From the NCBI RefSeq assembly GCF_019063845.1, contig NZ_CP077683.1, positions 1,922,001-1,986,000 of the forward strand: a stretch of 64,000 bases of DNA, given 5' to 3'. Position numbers and translations under genes: made by a program. Source of the stretch: Geomonas subterranea. GTDB taxonomy: Bacteria; Desulfobacterota; Desulfuromonadia; Geobacterales; Geobacteraceae. The notes below the pieces were generated by a model. It did not search any database and was not told the DNA's origin. It worked only from the letters and a program-made list of their open reading frames with translations. Shown here one piece after another: positions 8,162 to 18,840 of this stretch; position 1 is the first letter of the stretch, and every line of letters begins with the position of its first letter.

Positions 8162-9640
8162 TCAGAAAGAGACAGAGAGCTGGATCCTGTGTACACCGCC
8201 GCCGGGGTAATGCCTGACCTTATCCCACGCAGACGAAAAGGGATTGCCCCCATCTCCGGATCCTGTGTCGGGCGTGGACGGCTCCGGCTCCTTGTCGTGG
8301 GCATTGAACGGAATGAATTGACCAAAAGCGTAGCGAAGTTGAAGCTTGTTAAACTGGTAACCGACACCGAAGGCCAAAAACAGCATCTGAATTCTATCAA
8401 CGGCAAGCTCCGTGGTGCCGGCACCCGCCGTACCTAATCCAAGGAACTGGCTGCGCCAGTAGTCTATCTTGGCTGCTGGGCGGATATCCAGATACTGAAG
8501 CCCGGTACTGAATTGGAACCGCTCTCCCCGGTATTCCGCGGAGGCGTGGTACTGGCTGGAATCTATTCGGGCGGAGGCTATGTAGTTGTAATTACCGATC
8601 AGAAGCGATGGCCAGAAATCAACTACAGCGCGTGAATTTGCATAACCGCCGCCATCAAGGTCGAGTTCCATGCGTCGGTAATTGATTTCCGCGCTCCAGC
8701 GCTCCGACACCTGCCATCCGGCGCCCACACGGTACTGCCTCTTCTGTAAGCCGGCCTTGAGTCTCCCCCCTGGATTCCCGTCTGCAGTGAACTCCACATC
8801 CATCAGGTCCGCATCAAGATCAGAATAACTACCTACCAGGTAGTATCCCCCCGGCAGGTCAACTCTTGCCTCACCGTCTCTGTTCCGGGGTTTCTGAACA
8901 TCCTGGTAGTACTTCAGGTGCACCCCCTTGAGGTCCACGGTGCCGCCAATCTGGTTAAGCTCCTGCTGCAGGTGCAGAGGCAGGTTACCATAATGACCCG
9001 ATATGGACACGTCAACATTGGAAGCAAAATCAAGATAGGAGCGCCTGTAGCCAATTTTCAGCCATGGTGCCACGCCTACTTCAAGCTCGCACGGCACTTC
9101 AACCTTGCGTCGATAATCCGAATCTAGCAATGAGATGCCGAAAGACACCCGGTCCCGGATCTTCAACGCGGTTCCCGCTGCGCCCCAGTCAAAATGGTCG
9201 GAGGTATGAAAATGAAGTTCTTCTATCTCACTGTCAGCACGCACAGTCGAAGCACGGTACCCGTAGCCGGCGGCTATGCTCCCCTCCAGGTTGCCGCCCC
9301 AGATGGAGAAGGGAGCGGCACCGGCAAGATCCAGTCGGTCTGAAGTGGCCTTGCTCCCCTCCCAACGGCCGCTGTAGATGTAGGCGGTCGGCTGGTATTC
9401 GTAAGCAGCTTCAACGCGATACTTCCCGTTGCTGTCGAGATACAAAGGGGAGTTGAAATCAAGGGTTTCCTGACGGCTGGGCAACCGTTCCATGCCGCCT
9501 CGCCCCAGCGCGGAGGTGCCGCCATCGATAAGAGTGCCGGCAAGGAGGTCGCTGAAAGCTGACACCGGGGGGGGGGAAGCCAGGAAAATGAAACAAAGGA
9601 GATATACCAGGCGGTGAAGACGGCAGAACTGCAGGGTCAT
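8162..9640 (-). CDS. Outer-membrane beta-barrel candidate
   Basis: 492 residues. An N-terminal hydrophobic signal (LVYLLCFIFLASPPPVSA) is followed by a region of alternating polar/hydrophobic strands rich in aromatic residues and separated by short charged turns. The C-terminus ends in ...HRIQLSVSF: terminal Phe with alternating hydrophobics is the classic Bam-recognised beta-signal of outer-membrane barrels. No specific porin family is recognised. It lies 63 bases downstream of the large lipoprotein gene in the same orientation, with a hairpin between them, so it is probably expressed with but less than the lipoprotein. A transport or surface-assembly role is inference. Confidence 0.65.
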   Translation of the reverse strand: MTLQFCRLHRLVYLLCFIFLASPPPVSAFSDLLAGTLIDGGTSALGRGGMERLPSRQETLDFNSPLYLDSNGKYRVEAAYEYQPTAYIYSGRWEGSKATSDRLDLAGAAPFSIWGGNLEGSIAAGYGYRASTVRADSEIEELHFHTSDHFDWGAAGTALKIRDRVSFGISLLDSDYRRKVEVPCELEVGVAPWLKIGYRRSYLDFASNVDVSISGHYGNLPLHLQQELNQIGGTVDLKGVHLKYYQDVQKPRNRDGEARVDLPGGYYLVGSYSDLDADLMDVEFTADGNPGGRLKAGLQKRQYRVGAGWQVSERWSAEINYRRMELDLDGGGYANSRAVVDFWPSLLIGNYNYIASARIDSSQYHASAEYRGERFQFSTGLQYLDIRPAAKIDYWRSQFLGLGTAGAGTTELAVDRIQMLFLAFGVGYQFNKLQLRYAFGQFIPFNAHDKEPEPSTPDTGSGDGGNPFSSAWDKVRHYPGGGVHRIQLSVSF

Positions 9641-9663
9641 AAGTAGGCCTTCGATTGTGGGAG

Positions 9664-9693
9664 AAACCGGGGTGGCATAGCGCCACCCCGGAA
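9664..9693 (-). terminator. Hairpin between the lipoprotein and barrel genes (possible attenuator)
   Basis: A 10-bp perfect stem (9667-9676 with 9682-9691), 5-base loop, followed on the minus strand by only TTTCTC. The short T tract suggests partial termination or an mRNA processing/stability hairpin instead of a full stop. Confidence 0.5.
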
Positions 9694-9703
9694 CATAGAG
9701 CAG

Positions 9704-12508
9704 TTAAAGGAAACGCAAGGACTTGGCCAGCCCCTTGCTCGGAGTCCCATAGAACTTGATGATCCTGTCGTTCTTGACCTTGTAGAAGTACCCGCCGACA
9801 AATGCTTTGAAACCCATGTCGACATAAGATGCCACCAGTTCTTTGGTGTTAAGGTCAAATTTGTCGCTACCAGCGTAAAGATAACCATTGCTGATGGTGA
9901 GCACGTCTGAACGGTTCGTCGGATGCATTCCAGTAGAGGTATCTTGGCCGTTGCTCACTTTACGGACCTCATACTGATGATTAAAGGTAAAGCCATCCCA
10001 GCTATCCCACCACGTTCCGTAGTAGATGTCTGTGCCATTCGCTGTAACGGCAGTGATCCCATACCAATTCTGTGGAACAATCGTTTGTATCGGGGAACCG
10101 ACGGTGTAAGTGCTTCCATTGACATTGACCGGGGCGAACCCGTAGCTTGCACCAGTCTGGCTCACGCTTTCAGTCACAGTGTACAACTGACCCTGATACC
10201 AGAAAATTAAGCCAAGCCAGGTGCTCCCAGTGGCATAAGTAGACACGTCACCGGTAGCCGGGTTTATCTTCTTAATTTCACAGAGGTTATCCGTCCAATT
10301 ATAATCGACGACGTAAACACTCGTCCCGTCCGTAGCGACACCAGCGGCGTAGTCGTACAGTCGGTGTGACAAAAGCTTCCCACTGGCCATGGGGAGGATG
10401 CCGTTGAATCCGGCGACGTTACTTGCAGCACTATTGCCAGGAAGAATGCCGTTTAGGGTGTAATCAGGAAGGTCGCTGGTCGGGTAGACGTCGCAGACGG
10501 TTAGTTCCATGTAATTCGGATCCCACGGGCTAGGATATTCAGCTGCGACGGGGTCCATATACTTAAGCGAGAGGGAAGCGTTTCTGGGCACATCATAGGC
10601 GAAGGTCGGCAGATTGCTGCGGTCCAGCGGGTTGGTGAAGAACTTAGTGAGATCAACCCGTATGGAGGCCCCGTCAATGGTTATGGTCGAGGGCCCCGCC
10701 AATGCGGTAGTGATATTGTTGAGGGCGTTGGTGAAGTCATCCTTCTGGGTCTGCGTCCAGGTGGCTATATCGACCGCACCGACGCCGTAGGCTCTCCCCT
10801 TGATTTCGTTGAAGGCGAGAATGGACTTTGCCGTCGCCTTCCTCGCATAGTCAAGGCCAGCAGCCATCTTCGCCTTACCATCGCTCTTAAGCACGAACAC
10901 GCCCGAGTTGTTGATCATCGCCAGTGGGTCCTGGGCAATGGTGTCATAGGTGTATCCAGACGGGACGTCAAAGCTGTAGGCTGTGGAGAACTTGAACAGT
11001 ACCTGGATCGCATTGAGCGCTGCATCCAGCGCATAGTATTCGCCGGTACCAAGGACAACGTTCTGCCCGTAGAGCGGATTCCCCTGCATTGCAGCGGTAA
11101 TGGTGAATGAGTTATTGGTTGCCGCCTCAGCCTTTTGCAGCCGCGCAATGATGGTATCGAAGCGAGGGATGATGACATTGTCGATCATCGCCTGCATCTC
11201 GGAGACGCTCGGCGCCGTGCTCGGAACGAGACCCAGTTCCTTGGCAACCGATTTGAACCCGGTTTTTTGCTGCGGCAGCAGTGCGGTCAATTCCTTTATT
11301 ACCGCAAGCGCTTTTACGGCAGCGGGCGCGCTCGCCACGGTGGTCAACGCTGCGGTCTTGGCAGTCCGCTTTGCGGCTGTGAGCTGGCCACCGGTGAAAT
11401 GAAGTGACGTCATGTTGCCAAAGGGAAGCCGGACCGGGCTGGTCCCTTGCATGACCTGGGTTACCGAAGGGTAGACCACTTCCCATTTCGCGGCGATCGC
11501 CTTGAAATCGGCATCGTCCATGATCATCAAGCCGCTGGTGAGGGCGCCACCGACGTTAGCTTCCGCGCTGGAGGAGTCGGCAGCAAGCGCAAGCTCAAAG
11601 CATTTGTTCGCGTTGGCGATGTCCTGTTTGGCGAGATACTGCTTTGCTTGCTGTACGTACATGGCAGCTGTTTCAGTGCCACTTGTAGGGGGAACGTAGG
11701 CGTCGCCGGAAGAGGACGCGATGCTGCCTGCCGAACTGCTCGAGATGTTGCTGAAAACGGCAGGTGCGGTGGGAGCCTCTGCGTTGAAAAGCGGAACCGA
11801 TATCGCGGTGCCGCCGCTCAGAACGCTATCCACGCTGCCGACGCCCGGGGTGCTAACCGCGACGACGACCATGTTGTAAAGGTTGGCATAGCTTACGCTG
11901 GTGTCGGTCAGAGCGTCCCTGCCTCCCTTGACCGCCGCGGAGATGCTGGTCTCAATCAGCGCCGGCTGAATCGTCACCAGGGTAGCGGAAACGCTCCCAA
12001 CCGTCTTACCCGCTGGAAGGGGGTCGCCAAGGACAACAGGGGCCTCGGGAGTCGAGAGTTTCTGCGAAGCGACCACAACAGCGGCGGTGGTGATTGCGTC
12101 GACGGTCTGTCCAGCAACGACACCCGGAACGACAGAATCTTTTTCGATCAGCTTTTTAAGCACCTGGCTGCCACGACGAACCTTAATCACGTAGTCCGTG
12201 TTAACCTTCAACCCCGGAATCGAATAGCTATAGATCCGCTGGTTCTCCGGAAGAGTCGTATCAGCTGTAGGGTTGACTTGAGCAACCTGTTTGCCGTCAA
12301 GGCTATACGCTTCAACGAAAACACCGGCATCGGTTGCAACTGCTGCGACCCGCTTCGCCAATACATTGTCAGCAACGGGAAAATTCGCCGAACCGGTTAC
12401 CGTTGCCGTCGACGAGCCGCCTCCTCCACCACCACAGGCGGCAACAAGTGCGGCCAGAAATACTGTCATCGCGAGATACAAGAACTTTTTACCCCAGCCT
12501 GATCCCAT
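9704..12508 (-). CDS. Large lipoprotein with helical-repeat and beta-propeller-like regions
   Basis: 934 residues. The N-terminus (MGSGWGKKFLYLAMTVFLAALVAACGGGG) has a lipobox AAC followed by six glycines, so it should be lipidated. An AGGAGG SD is positioned 6 bases before the ATG. Residues about 280-325 (AMYVQQAKQYLAKQDIANANKCFELAL...) look like a TPR-type hairpin. The C-terminal 200 residues contain blade-like repeats (GVATDGTSVYVVDY, IKKINPATGDVSTYA, GQLYTVTESVS) typical of a seven-bladed propeller or NHL-like sensor. Between lies a long helical region. Located just upstream of a predicted outer-membrane barrel. No named family recognised; a cell-surface binding role is plausible. Confidence 0.7.
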   Translation of the reverse strand: MGSGWGKKFLYLAMTVFLAALVAACGGGGGGSSTATVTGSANFPVADNVLAKRVAAVATDAGVFVEAYSLDGKQVAQVNPTADTTLPENQRIYSYSIPGLKVNTDYVIKVRRGSQVLKKLIEKDSVVPGVVAGQTVDAITTAAVVVASQKLSTPEAPVVLGDPLPAGKTVGSVSATLVTIQPALIETSISAAVKGGRDALTDTSVSYANLYNMVVVAVSTPGVGSVDSVLSGGTAISVPLFNAEAPTAPAVFSNISSSSAGSIASSSGDAYVPPTSGTETAAMYVQQAKQYLAKQDIANANKCFELALAADSSSAEANVGGALTSGLMIMDDADFKAIAAKWEVVYPSVTQVMQGTSPVRLPFGNMTSLHFTGGQLTAAKRTAKTAALTTVASAPAAVKALAVIKELTALLPQQKTGFKSVAKELGLVPSTAPSVSEMQAMIDNVIIPRFDTIIARLQKAEAATNNSFTITAAMQGNPLYGQNVVLGTGEYYALDAALNAIQVLFKFSTAYSFDVPSGYTYDTIAQDPLAMINNSGVFVLKSDGKAKMAAGLDYARKATAKSILAFNEIKGRAYGVGAVDIATWTQTQKDDFTNALNNITTALAGPSTITIDGASIRVDLTKFFTNPLDRSNLPTFAYDVPRNASLSLKYMDPVAAEYPSPWDPNYMELTVCDVYPTSDLPDYTLNGILPGNSAASNVAGFNGILPMASGKLLSHRLYDYAAGVATDGTSVYVVDYNWTDNLCEIKKINPATGDVSTYATGSTWLGLIFWYQGQLYTVTESVSQTGASYGFAPVNVNGSTYTVGSPIQTIVPQNWYGITAVTANGTDIYYGTWWDSWDGFTFNHQYEVRKVSNGQDTSTGMHPTNRSDVLTISNGYLYAGSDKFDLNTKELVASYVDMGFKAFVGGYFYKVKNDRIIKFYGTPSKGLAKSLRFL

Positions 12509-12700
12509 TTAACTCCTCCTTTTAACCAAATTTATTGAACCAGTTAAAATGATTCAATCTCATAGAAATTACACAACCTGGCTAAGAAGGCAATGACATT
12601 TAATATTATATAATTCCAAATCTTTAATGGACAATTAACCACAAACTGGAGACACAAATACTCCTCAACAACAAAGAATAGTCAGTTAAGAAACGTAAAA

Positions 12701-12742
12701 AGCCCCGTTGCAGCGAAGAACTGCTGCAACGGGGCTTAACAT
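12701..12742 (-). terminator. Rho-independent terminator after leuA
   Basis: A 14-bp perfect stem (12701-12714 with 12723-12736) followed on the minus strand by TTTTTACG, 30 bases past the leuA stop. Confidence 0.9.
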
Positions 12743-12763
12743 CTGAGCTAGGTACGTTTAGAG

Positions 12764-14311
<1,548 letters not shown>

Positions 14312-14413
14312 TTGCGCTTCCCCCTTGTGTGGTTATGCTGCTTCGTTAGCCTGCCCTCCCCCGCCTGCTAATTAAAGCAGATGAGGTGGCAAAGACCAGC
14401 AGGCCGAAATAAA

Positions 14414-14692
14414 AAAAGCCTCCGCCCCAGTAAGGGGCGAAGGCTTTTGAAAGCTTCCGCGGTACCACCCTCGTTCATCCGTCTAAAGACGGACCTCTTG
14501 CGCCCTTCACGCGGGCTGACGGCTGCAGCTAGGACCCGGCCGTCTCCCTGTCAGGAATAGAACGACCGTTCTTCACTGCGACGGCTCCAAGGCGAGTTCA
14601 CCTGCTTCCTCACCGGTTTGCACCAACCACCGGCTCTCTGTAGGGGAAGGGAAAGGCTACTACTCCTCATCACTGCCTTTAGTTTTGGGGAG
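14414..14692 (-). promoter_or_regulatory. Leucine T-box riboswitch upstream of leuA
   Basis: The minus strand holds the T-box signature AGGGTGGTACCGCGGAAGC (antiterminator bulge UGGUACC at about 14461-14467) followed by a 15-bp terminator stem (14414-14428 with 14434-14448) and a seven-T run. Stem I shows GAGAGCCGGTGGTTGGTG and the specifier context GAA-CTC-GCC followed by TTGGAGCC; the specifier at 14594-14596 is CUC, a leucine codon. Uncharged tRNA-Leu would stabilise antitermination and allow leuA transcription. T-boxes in front of leuA are known in Deltaproteobacteria. Confidence 0.93.
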
Positions 14693-14721
14693 ATAATAAA
14701 AAAGGGACCGACGGCTGTCAA
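14693..14721 (-). promoter_or_regulatory. Promoter of the leuA T-box transcript
   Basis: Read on the minus strand: TTGACA (complement of 14716-14721), 17-base spacer, TATTAT (complement of 14693-14698). Near-consensus; the T-box begins just downstream. Confidence 0.8.
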
Positions 14722-14754
14722 GCGCTTTTTGTTTTATTTCGGTAAAGCGGGTAC

Positions 14755-14785
14755 TAAAACGGCGTTGTCGCCATGACAACGCCGT
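14755..14785 (-). terminator. Terminator after pssA
   Basis: An 11-bp stem (14759-14769 with 14775-14785) followed on the minus strand by TTTTAG. It separates pssA from the leuA promoter. Confidence 0.7.
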
Positions 14786-14880
14786 GTTCTTTTGGGCAGG
14801 TGAAACTGCAATTTGACGCGCCGGCACAACCGGCCGTTCCGGTTAACGTGGAACCTGGAACCTGGAACCTAGAACGTGCT

Positions 14881-15669
14881 TTAATGGTTCTTCCTCATCT
14901 CCTCGTGGCCGCGGTGCATGGCGCGTTCGAGACGGCGACGGCGCGGATAGGTGATCACGAAGCCGATGGGGCCGGAAAGGATGTAGCAGATGAAGATGGT
15001 GAAGAGCATGATCACCGGCTCGGCTGCGATGACGATCAAAAGGAGCACCGCCAGCACCAGGAGGGCGAAGGGCTGCCTCTTGATCAGGCTCGGGTCCTTG
15101 AAGGAGTAGTACTTGACGTTGCAAACCATGAGCAGGGCCAGGAAGTAGATCAACACCAAAATCGCGAGCTTGTTGTACGAGGCGGGCCACCCCATGTGGT
15201 AGAAGAAGAGCACCGTGGCCGAGACCATGCTGGCAGCGGCCGGCGTCGGGAGTCCGACGAAGCGTTTGCTCTCCACCGTTTCCACCTGTACGTTGAAGCG
15301 CGCGAGCCTCAGCGCCGCGCAGGCCAGGAACAGGAAGCCTGCCAGCCATCCGAGCCGTCCGAAAGGTTTCAAGGCCCAGCAGTACATGAGGAGCCCCGGC
15401 GCGGCGCCGAAGGAGACCACGTCGGCCAGGGAGTCGAACTCGACGCCGAACTTGCTCGCGGTGCCGGTCAGGCGTGCCACCTTGCCGTCGAGACCGTCGA
15501 AGATGGAGGAGGCCAGGATCCAGAGCGCGGCGGTCCGGTAGTCGCCGTTCACGGTGGACACCATGCAGTAAAAGCCGGCGAACAGGCTCCCGGCGGTGAA
15601 CAGGTTGGGGAGGATGTAGATCCCCTTGCGCATCCCTTCCCTTTCTACTTTCGGTCTCTCTTCGCTCAC
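14881..15669 (-). CDS. pssA: CDP-diacylglycerol-serine O-phosphatidyltransferase
   Basis: Membrane enzyme making phosphatidylserine from CDP-diacylglycerol and serine. 262 residues. The CDP-alcohol phosphotransferase signature is complete: FDGLDGKVARLTGTASKFGVEFDSLADVVSFG near residues 58-89, i.e. D(G)xxDGxxAR...G...D...D. Several transmembrane helices follow (for example ILVLIYFLALLMVC and LLVLAVLLLIVIAAEPVIMLF). The start overlaps the end of psd by four bases, so the two phosphatidylethanolamine-forming enzymes are translationally coupled. Confidence 0.93.
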   Translation of the reverse strand: MSEERPKVEREGMRKGIYILPNLFTAGSLFAGFYCMVSTVNGDYRTAALWILASSIFDGLDGKVARLTGTASKFGVEFDSLADVVSFGAAPGLLMYCWALKPFGRLGWLAGFLFLACAALRLARFNVQVETVESKRFVGLPTPAAASMVSATVLFFYHMGWPASYNKLAILVLIYFLALLMVCNVKYYSFKDPSLIKRQPFALLVLAVLLLIVIAAEPVIMLFTIFICYILSGPIGFVITYPRRRRLERAMHRGHEEMRKNH

Positions 15670-16325
15670 GGCAGTATCCCCAGCACGGTTTCACCGGCAA
15701 CCGTTTTCTGTCCCATCACCACGTCGATGCCGGTACCCAGCGGCAGGTAGACGTCGAGCCGCGACCCGAAGCGGATCAGGCCGTACCTGCGCCCGCGGGT
15801 CAGCCGGTCACCGGCCTTGGCGTAGCAGACGATCCGCCGCGCGATGAGCCCCGCCACCTGTACAACCACCATCCTGAGGCCTTTATCGGTCTCGAGCACC
15901 AGCCCCTGCTGCTCGTTCTCGAACGTCGCGCGCTCGTCGCGCACGTCGTAGAATTTCCCCTTGGTGTAGAAATCGTCCACGACCTTGGCGGTGAGCGGCG
16001 CGCGGTTCACGTGCACGTTGAAGACGGACATGAAGATGCTGATTTTCTCCATTTCGGCGCCGGTGTGCGGTTCGGTCACCTTCCCCAGGAAGATCACCTC
16101 GCCGTCGGCGGGAGCCACCACGACGTTCTCACCGGGAGGGGTAACGCGCTCGGGGTTTCTGAAGAAGAAAACGGAGAACAGGGAGAGCAGCGCGAAAAGC
16201 GCAGCGGGGAAGAAAAAGCCGAAATGCAGGAACTGACCAAGCAGCGCCAGCAGGGCCGCGACGGCGGCGAAACCGGCAATGAACGGGTACCCCTCGACAG
16301 CGACCGGGGTATTTGTGTTGCGCAT
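15666..16325 (-). CDS. psd: Phosphatidylserine decarboxylase proenzyme (short form)
   Basis: Decarboxylates phosphatidylserine to phosphatidylethanolamine; cleaves itself to form a pyruvoyl group. 219 residues, the short (PSD-A) type. N-terminal hydrophobic segment (FAAVAALLALLGQFLHFGFFFPAALFALLSLF) anchors it in the inner membrane. The self-cleavage site is within IRFGSRLDVYLP near residue 180 (Gly-Ser), and the catalytic histidine environment FNVHVNRAP is present. Immediately upstream of and overlapping pssA. A terminator-like hairpin lies between it and ilvN. Confidence 0.92.
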   Translation of the reverse strand: MRNTNTPVAVEGYPFIAGFAAVAALLALLGQFLHFGFFFPAALFALLSLFSVFFFRNPERVTPPGENVVVAPADGEVIFLGKVTEPHTGAEMEKISIFMSVFNVHVNRAPLTAKVVDDFYTKGKFYDVRDERATFENEQQGLVLETDKGLRMVVVQVAGLIARRIVCYAKAGDRLTRGRRYGLIRFGSRLDVYLPLGTGIDVVMGQKTVAGETVLGILP

Positions 16326-16384
16326 CTGGTACCTCTTGAAAAGTATTCGTGCCGGAGCCGGCTGACCCCTGCGGGACCGGACAG

Positions 16385-16446
16385 AAAAAGGCCGTTTCCG
16401 GACTGCCCGCGCACCAATGCGGGAGTATGCCCGAAAACGGCCTTAC
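16385..16446 (-). terminator. Terminator-like hairpin between ilvN and psd
   Basis: Minus-strand arms AAGGCCGTTTTCGG and CCGGAAACGGCCTTTTTC (about 16431-16444 and 16386-16401) pair with one or two mismatches around an inner hairpin, ending in five Ts. It should at least reduce read-through into psd. Confidence 0.7.
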
Positions 16447-16465
16447 ATGCAATGAAAAGAAGCTA

Positions 16466-16957
16466 TTACCCCTTCCAGGCCTTCGCGCCGCGCCCGATCA
16501 CCACCGGACCGGTGCTGACCAGCTCCTTGAGCCCCAGGGGGCGCAGAAGCTCGACCATGGCGCTCACCTTGGCGGGGGCGCCGGTCGCTTCCAGCGTGTA
16601 GGACTTCGGCGTGACGTCGATGACCTTGGCGCGGAAGATGTCCGCGATCCTCAGAACCTCGGCGCGGCTTTGCTCCTCGGCGGAGACCTTGACCAGCACC
16701 ATCTCGCGCTCGATGGCGTGCTCCGGCTCGAAGTCGATGACCTTGATCACGTCGATCAGCTTGTTGAGCTGCTTGGTGATCTGCTCGATGATCTGCTCGT
16801 CGCCCCGGGTCACCAGGGTGATGCGGGAGAGCGCCTCGTCGTTGGTGGGAGCCACGGTGAGCGAATCTATGTTGAAGCCGCGCCCGGAAAAAAGTCCGAC
16901 CACGCGGGAGAGAACGCCGAACTCGTTCTCGACCAGAACAGCAATGGTATGTCTCAT
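16466..16957 (-). CDS. ilvN: Acetolactate synthase regulatory subunit
   Basis: Small subunit (163 residues; IlvH/IlvN family) that activates the catalytic subunit and gives valine feedback inhibition. An N-terminal ACT domain is clear: HTIAVLVENEFGVLSRVVGLFSGRGFNIDSLTVAPT (residues 3-38); the C-terminal ACT-like domain follows from about residue 80. It starts 26 bases after ilvB, an operon arrangement usual for the pair. Confidence 0.95.
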   Translation of the reverse strand: MRHTIAVLVENEFGVLSRVVGLFSGRGFNIDSLTVAPTNDEALSRITLVTRGDEQIIEQITKQLNKLIDVIKVIDFEPEHAIEREMVLVKVSAEEQSRAEVLRIADIFRAKVIDVTPKSYTLEATGAPAKVSAMVELLRPLGLKELVSTGPVVIGRGAKAWKG

Positions 16958-16983
16958 GTTACCCTCCTAAGGCAGTTGGCAAA

Positions 16984-18684
16984 TTAGCTGGCAAGCACCA
17001 TCTCGGTCAGCGAGGCGCCGGCCGGGACCATCGGCAGCACCTTCTCCTCGCGTGCGACCTTGAACTCCATCAGAACGGGTCCCTTGGTTGCGAACCCTTT
17101 CTTGATGACCTCGTCCACCTCTTCCACCTTGGTGGCCTGCAGGCCGGTGGCCCCGAAGGCCTCGGCGAGCTTGATGAAGTCGATCGGAAGTTCCATGCAG
17201 GTCGAGGAGTAGCGCTTGTCGAAGAAGAGCTCCTGCCACTGGCGTACCATGCCCAGGAAGTTGTTGTTCAGAATGACGATCTTTACGTTGAGACGGTTCT
17301 GCACGATGGTGGCGAGTTCCTGCATGTTCATCTGGAAACCGCCGTCGCCGCAGACCACCATGACCTGGCGGTCCGGGAAGCCGGCCTGCGCCCCCATGGC
17401 GGCGGGGAGGCCGAAGCCCATGGTGCCGAGGCCGCCGGAGGAGAGAAGCGTCCTCGGGGTGGTGAAACCGAAGAACTGCGCGGTCCACATCTGGTGCTGC
17501 CCGACGTCGGTGGCCACGATGGCATCCGGGTCGGAAAGGGCGCGCAGCCTCTGGATCACGTACTGCGGCTTGATCACCGAGGTGGCCTGTTTGTAGGTCA
17601 TCGGGTGCTTCTGCTTCCATTCGTCGATCTCGGCGATCCAGGGGGCGAGTGCCGCCTGGCAGGCCTTCGCGTCCGGACCGATCTCGTCGGCCACCTTCAG
17701 CATCTTCACGAGGACGTCGCGCACGTCGCCGACGATGGGGAGGTCGACGCGGACGTTCTTCTTGATGGAGGTCGGATCGACGTCGACGTGAACTATCTTC
17801 GCGTGGGGAGCGAAGGAGGCGATCTTGCCGGTGACGCGGTCATCGAACCTCGCGCCGATGGCGATCAGCATGTCGCAGTGGGACACGGCCATGTTGGCGT
17901 AGTAGGTGCCGTGCATGCCGAGAAGCCCCAGGGAATGCGGGTCGTTTTCCGGGTAGGAGCCAAGCCCCATGAGGGTGGTGGTGACCGGGATCCCCAGGCG
18001 CTTGGCAAGCGCGACCAGTTCCGCCGCCGCGTTGCCGAGGATGACGCCCCCCCCCACGTAGATCACCGGCTTCTTCGCCTGCATGATCATGGTGACCGCC
18101 TTCTCTATCTGCTTCGGGTGCCCCTCGACGGTCGGCTTGTAGCCGCGGATCTCCACGCTCTCGGGGTAGTGGAACTCGGTCTGGGCGATCTGGACGTCCT
18201 TGGGGAGGTCGACCAGGACCGGGCCGGGACGGCCGGTGCGGGCGATGTAGAACGCCTTCTTCATGATGGTGGCGAGATCCTTGACGTCCTTCACCAGGAA
18301 GTTGTGCTTGGTGCAGGGACGGGTGATGCCGATGATGTCGGCTTCCTGGAAGGCGTCGTTGCCGATGAGGGCGGTGGGGACCTGCCCGGTGATGATCACC
18401 ATCGGGATGGAGTCCATGTAGGCGGTGGCGATACCGGTGATGGTGTTGGTGGCGCCGGGCCCCGAGGTGGCGATGGCGACGCCGACCTTGCCGGTGGCGC
18501 GTGCATAGCCGTCGGCGGCGTGGACGCCGGCCTGCTCGTGCCTGGGCAGGATGTGCCTGATCTCCTTGAACGAGAAGAGCTCGTCGTAGAGGTTGATGAC
18601 CGTCCCCCCGGGATAGCCGAAGATCGTGTCGACCCCCTCCCGTTTGAGGCACTCCAGCAGGATGCGTGCTCCGTTCAGCTTCAT
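16984..18684 (-). CDS. ilvB: Acetolactate synthase catalytic subunit
   Basis: ThDP- and FAD-dependent enzyme forming acetolactate or acetohydroxybutyrate, the first common step of valine/leucine/isoleucine synthesis. I start it at ATG 18684 (MKLNGARILLECLKREGVDTIFGYPGG), which has GGGGGAAC upstream; an in-frame ATG 24 codons earlier would add a non-conserved tail. 566 residues. Catalytic Glu lies in HILPRHEQAGVHAADGYAR; the ThDP-binding GDGGFQMNMQELATIVQNRLNVKIVILNNN motif is near residues 425-455. Followed by ilvN and preceded by ilvD, with a repeat-containing gap between ilvD and ilvB. Confidence 0.95.
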   Translation of the reverse strand: MKLNGARILLECLKREGVDTIFGYPGGTVINLYDELFSFKEIRHILPRHEQAGVHAADGYARATGKVGVAIATSGPGATNTITGIATAYMDSIPMVIITGQVPTALIGNDAFQEADIIGITRPCTKHNFLVKDVKDLATIMKKAFYIARTGRPGPVLVDLPKDVQIAQTEFHYPESVEIRGYKPTVEGHPKQIEKAVTMIMQAKKPVIYVGGGVILGNAAAELVALAKRLGIPVTTTLMGLGSYPENDPHSLGLLGMHGTYYANMAVSHCDMLIAIGARFDDRVTGKIASFAPHAKIVHVDVDPTSIKKNVRVDLPIVGDVRDVLVKMLKVADEIGPDAKACQAALAPWIAEIDEWKQKHPMTYKQATSVIKPQYVIQRLRALSDPDAIVATDVGQHQMWTAQFFGFTTPRTLLSSGGLGTMGFGLPAAMGAQAGFPDRQVMVVCGDGGFQMNMQELATIVQNRLNVKIVILNNNFLGMVRQWQELFFDKRYSSTCMELPIDFIKLAEAFGATGLQATKVEEVDEVIKKGFATKGPVLMEFKVAREEKVLPMVPAGASLTEMVLAS

Positions 18685-18789
18685 ATTGTTCCCCCCATGC
18701 GCGGCAGAAAAGCTGCCGCTATTGATCGACCCCGCGCTCGGTAAGCGCCGGATCACTAGTAATGAAGACTTCCCCTGAGGCCGACCCTC

Positions 18790-18839
18790 CCCGGTGAAAG
18801 GAGGGCCTCCCTCTGCCCCTTGGTAAAGGGGGTCGGGGT
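18790..18839. repeat. Intergenic GC-rich repeat between ilvD and ilvB
   Basis: CCCTCCCCGG... and CTGCCCCTTGGTAAAGGGG pieces belong to the same intergenic repeat class seen near 5590, 29685, 31475, 33640 and 37672. Confidence 0.45.
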
Positions 18840-18840
18840 T

